Assembly (NCBI GenBank): GCA_036397975.1
Contig: DASWHW010000069.1
Location: 1-20,700, forward strand
Reading direction: 5' to 3'
Source of the DNA: SZUA-287 sp036397975
GTDB taxonomy: Bacteria > Bacteroidota > Ignavibacteria > UBA10030 > UBA6906
DNA: 20,700 nt
The notes under the pieces were generated by a model. The model was given only the letters and a program-made list of their open reading frames with translations, made no database searches and was not told the origin of the DNA. The position numbers were made by a program, and so were the translations under genes. This document shows, one piece after another, positions 16,043-20,700 of this stretch (position 1 is the first letter of the stretch; the number at the start of each line of letters is the position of its first letter).

Positions 16043-16066
16043 AGAGTCGTACGGTATTGCGACTCT
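16043..16066. repeat. Inverted repeat overlapping the beta-propeller gene promoter
   Basis: Perfect 7-bp arms AGAGTCG (16043-16049) and CGACTCT (16060-16066) are separated by 10 bp. The right arm covers the -35 of the plus-strand promoter candidate. The arrangement fits an operator half-site pair roughly two helical turns across. Both arms lie upstream of the expected transcription start, so RNA hairpin formation is unlikely to be the function. Confidence 0.45.
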
Positions 16067-16085
16067 GTTGGACGTTCGGTATCAT
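16057..16085 (+). promoter_or_regulatory. Candidate promoter of the T9SS beta-propeller gene
   Basis: TTGCGA (16057-16062) and TATCAT (16080-16085) are separated by 17 bp, with a predicted start near 16092, about 37 nt before the ATG at 16129. The -35 matches four of six consensus bases and the -10 five of six. Confidence 0.5.
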
Positions 16086-16128
16086 ATATCAAGCCTTCCT
16101 TTTCAATTAATTGTTTTTCGGAGATTTC

Positions 16129-18669
16129 ATGGATCGAATGTATAGAGCACAAGATGTTGCATCGTTTGCTCTCCTGACTCTCTTGGGCGCAGTCGGTTTT
16201 CATCTCAGCAATGAAAATAAGAGTGCAGAGATACGAATGGAGCAGGAAGAGTCGGCTGTGGATAATGATTGGTTCATGCTGCAACGGGTCTACCCTTTTG
16301 ACGACGTTGATCCCCGAAAATATGAGGCTGCGCGTGTGACATTCGCCGCCATGGCTGCGTCTTCGCCGAGCGCGTCCTCACCATGGCAAAGTGTAGGGCC
16401 ATCAAACATCGGTGGTCGTATCACTTCGCTTTCTCTTCATCCTTCCGATGAATCGATCATCTACGCTGGGGCTGCCGCAGGAGGATTGTGGAAATCAACC
16501 GACGGCGGCGGAACGTGGAACTCTATTTTTAATGAATCTCCCTCCATCGGTTCTCTCATTCTTGATCCCGTGGATCCCAACACGATCTACGTAGGAACGG
16601 GGGAAGCCAATCCGGGTGGAGTTGCCATCTATCCGGGAAATGGCGTTTGGCGTTCGACGGATGCGGGCGCAACATGGTCGCAGCTTGGTCTCGTCAACTC
16701 TGGCCATATTGGAAAACTCTCGATCCATCAGTCGGTTCCCAACCGAATTTTCGCTGCTGCTCTGGGACGGTACAGAAGCAGGACGAATGAGCGGGGTATC
16801 TATCGCTCAACAGACTCAGGTTCTTCATGGCACCAGGTTCTTTTTGTGAACGATACCACGGGAGCATGCGATGTTCTTATCGACCCGGCTGACCCTTCAC
16901 ACATTTATGCGGCCCTCTGGAATCGTTACCGGCCTATAACGTACAGCATCATTGCAGGAATTCAATCCGGTCTCTTCGTTTCAACTGATGCAGGAGACTC
17001 CTGGAGCCAGGTGTCAAATGGTTTTCCTGGCAACAATCCTACCTTGGGCCGGACCAGTCTTGCAGTTGCGCCCTCTTCCCCGAATGTCGTATATGCTCTC
17101 ACCACGCAAAGCGCGAGCGTTCGGGGCGTGTACAAAACAACAGATTCGGGCGTAAACTGGACACAGATTGCCAGTGCAGGGGCGTTTGGCAGCGAGGGTC
17201 AGGTCTGGTACAACAACATCATCGCAGTTCAACCAACGAATCCAGACGTCGTCCTGGCTGGAATGACAAGCATGTACCGCTCAACCAATGGTGGTGTCAG
17301 TTGGTCAAACGCCAATGGCTCTATGCACGTTGATCACCATGCCATTCTTTTTTCTTCATCAAACCCGAGCCGAGTTGTTGTCGGAAACGATGGCGGTGTA
17401 TTTCTCTCGACAAACGTCGGCACATCCTGGACGAAGTCGTTGAATCTCCCTGTCTCCCAGTTTTACGCGGGAACAATAGACTTCTCAAACCCCCAGCGGT
17501 ATTATGGCGGGATGCAGGATAACGGCACGGCCCGCACCCTAACGGGTTCTGTTAATGACTGGTCGGGTATTTACGGGGGTGATGGCTTTTATGTCCTCGT
17601 TGATCCAACAAATCCAAACAGGATCTACGCAGAATCACAGAACGGAGGGTTGGGATACTCCACAAACGGAGGAGGTTCATTTCAGAACGGACGAACCGGC
17701 ATCAGTTCATCTGATCGGAAGAACTGGAACACCCCAATTGCAATGGACTTGTCAAACACACTTACGCTTTACACCGGCACTCATCGGATGTATCAAACGA
17801 CAAATGGAATGGCTTCATGGTCTGCTATCAGCGGTGACCTTACACGCGGACAGAATGGCCGTATTGGAACCATAACTACGATTGACGTCGCCAAAACGGA
17901 TCCAAACGTGGTCTATGTAGGAACTGACGACGGTAAGGTTTCGGTCACCGTAGATGGAGGAACCACGTGGGTTGATGTTACCGGGTCTCTCCCTCAACGC
18001 TGGGTAACACGTGTAAGCGTCGATCCCGATTCCGCGAACGTAGTCTACGTGACACACTCCGGGTATCTGGAGGATGCGTTCAGCGCTCACATCCACCGGT
18101 CGGACGATTACGGCCAGACGTGGGTCAACATTGGGAGCACACTTCCCGACATCCCTTTGAACGACGTCTTGGTGGACCCTGAATCACGCCCAAACCTCTA
18201 TGTCGCGTCGGACGCCGGAGTTATCTACTCAACTGATGTTGGAAACAGCTGGAATATACTCGGCATAGATCATCCACTTGTTCCTGTACACGATCTCACG
18301 CTCCATTCTCCAAGCGGGACTTTGCTTGCGTCAACTCATGGTAGATCTGCTTACATTATAGACTTAACCGAAGTTACTTCGATCGCATCCTCGCAGTCAA
18401 TACCCCTTGGGTTCACATTAGGTCAGAACTACCCAAATCCCTTTAATCCAAAAACAACGATATCATTCTCTCTTACCGGAGGGACCAATGCAAAGCTTAT
18501 AGTCTATGACGCCTTGGGCAGCAAGGTTAAAGAGGTTCTGAACGGCTCGCTCCAAGCCGGAGCACACTCAGTAACATGGGATGCATCTGGGTTTTCCAGT
18601 GGCGTATACGTTTATGTTCTAGAGACTGGGGCGGGAAGAGCAGCAAAGAAGATGGTATTAATGAAATAA
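16129..18669 (+). CDS. Secreted Asp-box beta-propeller protein with T9SS sorting domain
   Basis: This is an 846-residue exported protein of the sortilin/BNR-repeat (Vps10-like) beta-propeller type, probably surface-bound or released through the type IX secretion system. Twelve Asp-box motifs of the S/T-x-D/N-x-G-x-x-W kind are visible (for example STDGGGTW, STDAGATW, STDVGNSW), enough for two propellers. A hydrophobic segment near residues 12-24 could act as a signal sequence but is short and weak. The last 89 residues (from about 18400) are a T9SS type A sorting domain: LGQNYPNPFNPKTTISF, then VYDALGSKV and SGVYVYVLETG. The frame is open from a TTG at 16111, but I chose the ATG at 16129 because GGAG lies 7 nt upstream of it. 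Function beyond export is unknown: no catalytic residues of a sialidase or xyloglucanase could be assigned. Confidence 0.88.
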   Translation: MDRMYRAQDVASFALLTLLGAVGFHLSNENKSAEIRMEQEESAVDNDWFMLQRVYPFDDVDPRKYEAARVTFAAMAASSPSASSPWQSVGPSNIGGRITSLSLHPSDESIIYAGAAAGGLWKSTDGGGTWNSIFNESPSIGSLILDPVDPNTIYVGTGEANPGGVAIYPGNGVWRSTDAGATWSQLGLVNSGHIGKLSIHQSVPNRIFAAALGRYRSRTNERGIYRSTDSGSSWHQVLFVNDTTGACDVLIDPADPSHIYAALWNRYRPITYSIIAGIQSGLFVSTDAGDSWSQVSNGFPGNNPTLGRTSLAVAPSSPNVVYALTTQSASVRGVYKTTDSGVNWTQIASAGAFGSEGQVWYNNIIAVQPTNPDVVLAGMTSMYRSTNGGVSWSNANGSMHVDHHAILFSSSNPSRVVVGNDGGVFLSTNVGTSWTKSLNLPVSQFYAGTIDFSNPQRYYGGMQDNGTARTLTGSVNDWSGIYGGDGFYVLVDPTNPNRIYAESQNGGLGYSTNGGGSFQNGRTGISSSDRKNWNTPIAMDLSNTLTLYTGTHRMYQTTNGMASWSAISGDLTRGQNGRIGTITTIDVAKTDPNVVYVGTDDGKVSVTVDGGTTWVDVTGSLPQRWVTRVSVDPDSANVVYVTHSGYLEDAFSAHIHRSDDYGQTWVNIGSTLPDIPLNDVLVDPESRPNLYVASDAGVIYSTDVGNSWNILGIDHPLVPVHDLTLHSPSGTLLASTHGRSAYIIDLTEVTSIASSQSIPLGFTLGQNYPNPFNPKTTISFSLTGGTNAKLIVYDALGSKVKEVLNGSLQAGAHSVTWDASGFSSGVYVYVLETGAGRAAKKMVLMK

Positions 18670-18687
18670 CGTTGTACTCTCGCCGAG

Positions 18688-19305
18688 ATGATCCTCAAGG
18701 TACATCCGATAACACCTGACCAGAGATTAATAGGGAAAGCCGTTGACCGTCTCGTGGCTGGGGGGGTCATCATTTATCCTACGGATACAGTATATGGAAT
18801 TGGTTGCAGCATTAAGGACAAGTCTGCCATTGAAAGAGTGTATCTGATCAAGAGGCAAAGAAACAAGAGTCCGTTCAGTTTCGTTTGTGCTGATTTAAAG
18901 AACATCAGCGAATACGCTCACGTGAGCAATTCTGCTTTTAAGATCATAAAGCGGCTGATTCCAGGGCCTTACACGTTCATTCTCCCCGCAGCACGAATGA
19001 AACAGCTTCCAAAGCTCCTTGTATCAAAGAGAAAAACCGTCGGCATCCGCGTCCCCGATAACCCAATTACCTTAGCTCTCGTTTGCGGTCTTGGCGGTCC
19101 GATCTTAAGCACAAGCGTGACAACCGCCGAAGGAGACATTCTCAACGATGTCGAAGAGATTTCATCCCTATTTGGAAACCAGGTAGACATCATCATTGAT
19201 GGGGGAGCAAAGACAACAGAACCCTCCACAGTCCTTGATTTGACAGGCGACCGGCCAGTTGTCTTGCGGAAGGGGTCAGGGAATCTCGAAGCAGTGCGGT
19301 ATTAG
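18688..19305 (+). CDS. YrdC/Sua5-family protein, YciO-like
   Basis: This is a 205-residue YrdC-fold protein. The family includes the L-threonylcarbamoyladenylate synthase that starts t6A formation on tRNA. Motifs seen are GGVIIYPTDTVYGIGC (25-40), a basic IKRQR segment (54-58), LIPGPYTFIL (90-99), KRKTVGIRVPDNP (114-126), GGPILSTS (136-143) and STVLDLTGDRPVVLRKGSG (180-198). From memory, the length and order of these segments resemble E. coli YciO (206 residues) more than TsaC. The SxN motif of TsaC/Sua5 is replaced by SVTT, as in YciO, so the enzyme activity is uncertain. It starts 18 bp after the beta-propeller gene without a good ribosome-binding site, and may share its transcript. Confidence 0.85.
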   Translation: MILKVHPITPDQRLIGKAVDRLVAGGVIIYPTDTVYGIGCSIKDKSAIERVYLIKRQRNKSPFSFVCADLKNISEYAHVSNSAFKIIKRLIPGPYTFILPAARMKQLPKLLVSKRKTVGIRVPDNPITLALVCGLGGPILSTSVTTAEGDILNDVEEISSLFGNQVDIIIDGGAKTTEPSTVLDLTGDRPVVLRKGSGNLEAVRY

Positions 19306-19306
19306 C

Positions 19307-19330
19307 AAAAAAAGGGAGATGATTCTCCCT
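19307..19330 (-). terminator. Terminator of the lamin-tail lipoprotein unit
   Basis: The 7-bp stem AGGGAGA (19313-19319)/TCTCCCT (19324-19330) with a 4-nt loop is followed on the minus strand by seven T (19307-19313). It lies about 32 bp after the stop codon of the lipoprotein gene. On the plus strand no T-run follows, so it would stop the YciO-like transcript only weakly. Confidence 0.8.
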
Positions 19331-19362
19331 CCTTGCATCAAGAGAAGTCGTCTGGTTGCGAC

Positions 19363-20217
19363 TTAAGGTTTGAAAGCCTGACTATAATAATGCGGAAGTG
19401 GCCTTAACCGTGAGTTTGTGAAGTAGAAGTCATTCGCCGTGTTCCCGGTCCAATAGGCTCCCGCGTAACGTGCGATCGAATAGTATTCCGGCATGAACCC
19501 CATCGATTGGTTGTTTGGATATGGGTCTGCGCCAGGTCCAGGCCAAGCATAATTTCCATAGCGAACAACATCAACCACGTTCCCGCTTGAATCTTTGAGA
19601 ATTAACTGAGCAGTGGGAGACAAGATAAAGACATAATTCGTGAACCTGATCGTATCAGGTATCCCGATATTGCTATAGGAGGAATCAACCGGAACTTTCG
19701 ATGTGTCCACGGGCCCTTCGATAATTTGCTCAAACCTCGCGATTCCAGGACCGGGACCCAGGTCAGTAAACACTTCAAGGAGATTCCGATCAGAAGCAAT
19801 GGTGAAGAGTTGACCCGCCTTGATTTCTGTTCTACTTGTGGCAAGCGGTACATCTGCTGGTGTAAATGATGAATCAATAGCAAAACCAATATCTATCGGA
19901 TCAAGATAAAACCACCGGAAGCCAAGAGAGTCGGTGATCGTATCTTTCGGGAGTATTTGTTCAAGGAAGAAGCGTGGCGCCCCAAAACTCAACGTCCAAC
20001 CTCTCATGTCGATGGTTTGATTCGTCGGATTATACATCTCCACCCACGAATGAAAGTTCTGACTAGTAAAAGGAAGTGTGAAGACCTCGTTAACGACCAT
20101 GTTATTCGCGGGACTGAATTTTGGGGGATCTCGCGGAATCGTTTCAAGATCACATCCAGTCAAGAGCGTGCCCGCAACAAGGAGAAGAGAGATTGGCCAA
20201 GAAACAACAATTTTCAT
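19363..20217 (-). CDS. Lamin-tail domain lipoprotein
   Basis: This is a 284-residue predicted lipoprotein. Residues 1-21 are a type II signal peptide ending in LLTGC, with the lipidated Cys at 22. The region 41-130 resembles a lamin tail domain (VVNEVFTLP, then HSWVEMYNPTNQTIDMRGWTLSF), an Ig-like beta-sandwich found in many secreted bacterial proteins. A later part (about 200-235) contains LILKDSSGNVVDVVRYGNY, another strand pair typical of that fold. Function is unknown; an adhesive or structural surface role is plausible. The gene starts 3 bp after the PorV/PorQ-family gene and ends before a clear terminator, so the two are very likely one transcript and may act together at the outer membrane. 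Confidence 0.82.
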   Translation of the reverse strand: MKIVVSWPISLLLVAGTLLTGCDLETIPRDPPKFSPANNMVVNEVFTLPFTSQNFHSWVEMYNPTNQTIDMRGWTLSFGAPRFFLEQILPKDTITDSLGFRWFYLDPIDIGFAIDSSFTPADVPLATSRTEIKAGQLFTIASDRNLLEVFTDLGPGPGIARFEQIIEGPVDTSKVPVDSSYSNIGIPDTIRFTNYVFILSPTAQLILKDSSGNVVDVVRYGNYAWPGPGADPYPNNQSMGFMPEYYSIARYAGAYWTGNTANDFYFTNSRLRPLPHYYSQAFKP

Positions 20218-20220
20218 GTG

Positions 20221-20700
20221 TTAGAACCCTGTTTCAATTGTGAACATATGAGTTCCAGGAAGAAACTTGTAATGAGTAAATGCATAATCGACCGAGCCGT
20301 TAAGGCCAAGACTGTTAAGCAACACACCCACTCCAGCACTCCAGTCTTCTGTATCGTAATTGAACCGATAACCGCCCCGCAGAGCGAATATCTCCTGGTA
20401 AATATACTCTCCGCCGATGTTCCATTGCTCATCTGCGTCATTTGGCCTGCCAACCTGCACCACGCCATACACTTTGTGCACACCTTGCTCGTAAACATTC
20501 ACGCGGGCACCAAAGCGAAGTGCGGTTGGGAGCGAATAGGTCTCATTGAGGTATCGTAAGTCCTTTCCGAGATTGTTCACCGAAATTCCCAGCCGGGTGC
20601 GAAGAACTGGAATATCATACAAGGTGCCAAAATCAAACGCGAGGACATTTGAGTTGATATCCGTGTTGTACAGATTCGAGTTGATGTATTTCAAGCTTAA
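20221..20700 (-). CDS. PorV/PorQ-family outer-membrane protein, C-terminal part
   Basis: The frame is open from the right edge to the TAA at 20221-20223, giving about 159 C-terminal residues of a longer protein whose start lies outside the window. Alternating strands rich in Gly and aromatic residues (VLAFDFGTLYDI, TRLGISVNNLGKDL, EIFALRGGYRFNYD, SAGVGVLLNSLGLNGSVDYAFT) and the terminal Phe fit a beta-barrel of the PorV/PorQ (UPF0164) group. In Bacteroidetes, PorV carries T9SS cargo to the cell surface and PorQ belongs to the sortase complex. Many paralogues exist in Ignavibacteria, so a direct role in T9SS is only possible. It is followed after 3 bp by the lamin-tail lipoprotein. Confidence 0.8.
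   Translation of the reverse strand, partial: LSLKYINSNLYNTDINSNVLAFDFGTLYDIPVLRTRLGISVNNLGKDLRYLNETYSLPTALRFGARVNVYEQGVHKVYGVVQVGRPNDADEQWNIGGEYIYQEIFALRGGYRFNYDTEDWSAGVGVLLNSLGLNGSVDYAFTHYKFLPGTHMFTIETGF

Noticed and set aside
15982..16284. A 100-codon minus-strand frame across the der/beta-propeller gap
   Set aside because: It overlaps the start of the beta-propeller gene and both promoter candidates, shows no motif, and reads as chance coding.
16129..18400. Tandem DNA repeats in the beta-propeller gene
   Set aside because: The Asp-box repetition is at protein level and degenerate; I saw no direct DNA repeats that would suggest recent duplication or slippage.
1..20700. CRISPR arrays, insertion sequences, tRNA or rRNA genes, prophage or defence genes
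   Set aside because: None seen by eye on either strand: all genes are core or envelope type, gaps are short, and no transposase, integrase or evenly spaced repeats are present.

Overview
The window is about 20.7 kb of housekeeping chromosome, with a GC content near 50% judged by eye. It most likely comes from a member of the Bacteroidetes/Chlorobi (FCB) group, and Ignavibacteria, Kapabacteria or a close relative fits best. Three things point there: a secreted protein ending in a type IX secretion (T9SS) sorting domain with the NYPNPFNP motif, a PorV/PorQ-type outer-membrane protein, and a DUF5683-like envelope protein. The phylum-level placement is an inference from protein style only. Nineteen protein genes are visible, two of them cut by the window edges. 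I saw no rRNA, tRNA, CRISPR array or insertion sequence. The longest stretch without a gene is about 205 bp.

Positions 1-7683 are all on the minus strand and are read from right to left. A cmk-ispH-rpsA run (cytidylate kinase, the last enzyme of the MEP isoprenoid pathway, ribosomal protein S1) starts at a good sigma70-like promoter and ends at a strong intrinsic terminator. It is followed by mtaB (tRNA ms2t6A methylthiotransferase), a translationally coupled PDZ/radical-SAM DUF512 protein, a DUF5683-like exported protein and the 5' part of truA (tRNA pseudouridine synthase).

Positions 7684-8365 hold a divergent promoter pair and the lone plus-strand TrmH/SpoU-family RNA methyltransferase. 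Its stop codon directly abuts the stop codon of the convergent operon. Positions 8366-12592 are a minus-strand operon, relA/spoT-type rel, ruvX, mtgA and an AlbA_2/winged-helix gene, with two 4-bp ATGA overlaps. A near-consensus promoter (TTGACA-N17-TATATT) sits upstream. Positions 12616-15985 are a second compact minus-strand operon: der (EngA GTPase), a CoA-disulfide-reductase-like flavoprotein and upp.

A 205-bp divergent intergenic region (15924-16128) carries two promoter candidates, each overlapped by an inverted repeat. To its right, on the plus strand, lie a 12-Asp-box beta-propeller protein with a T9SS tail and a YciO-like YrdC/Sua5-family protein. The right end (19307-20700) is on the minus strand again: the 3' part of a PorV/PorQ-family gene, a lamin-tail lipoprotein and a terminator.

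Themes that join the genes are translation and tRNA modification (truA, mtaB, rpsA, trmH, yciO, der), growth control and nucleotide supply (rel, cmk, upp), and the cell envelope with T9SS export. I found no convincing novel defence, mobile or biosynthetic system. The points most worth a second look are an RFKN variant of the RXKD synthetase motif in Rel, the Rel-RuvX-MtgA-AlbA_2 coupling, the dyads in the der/beta-propeller divergent promoter, and the YciO-like protein that lacks the SxN motif.
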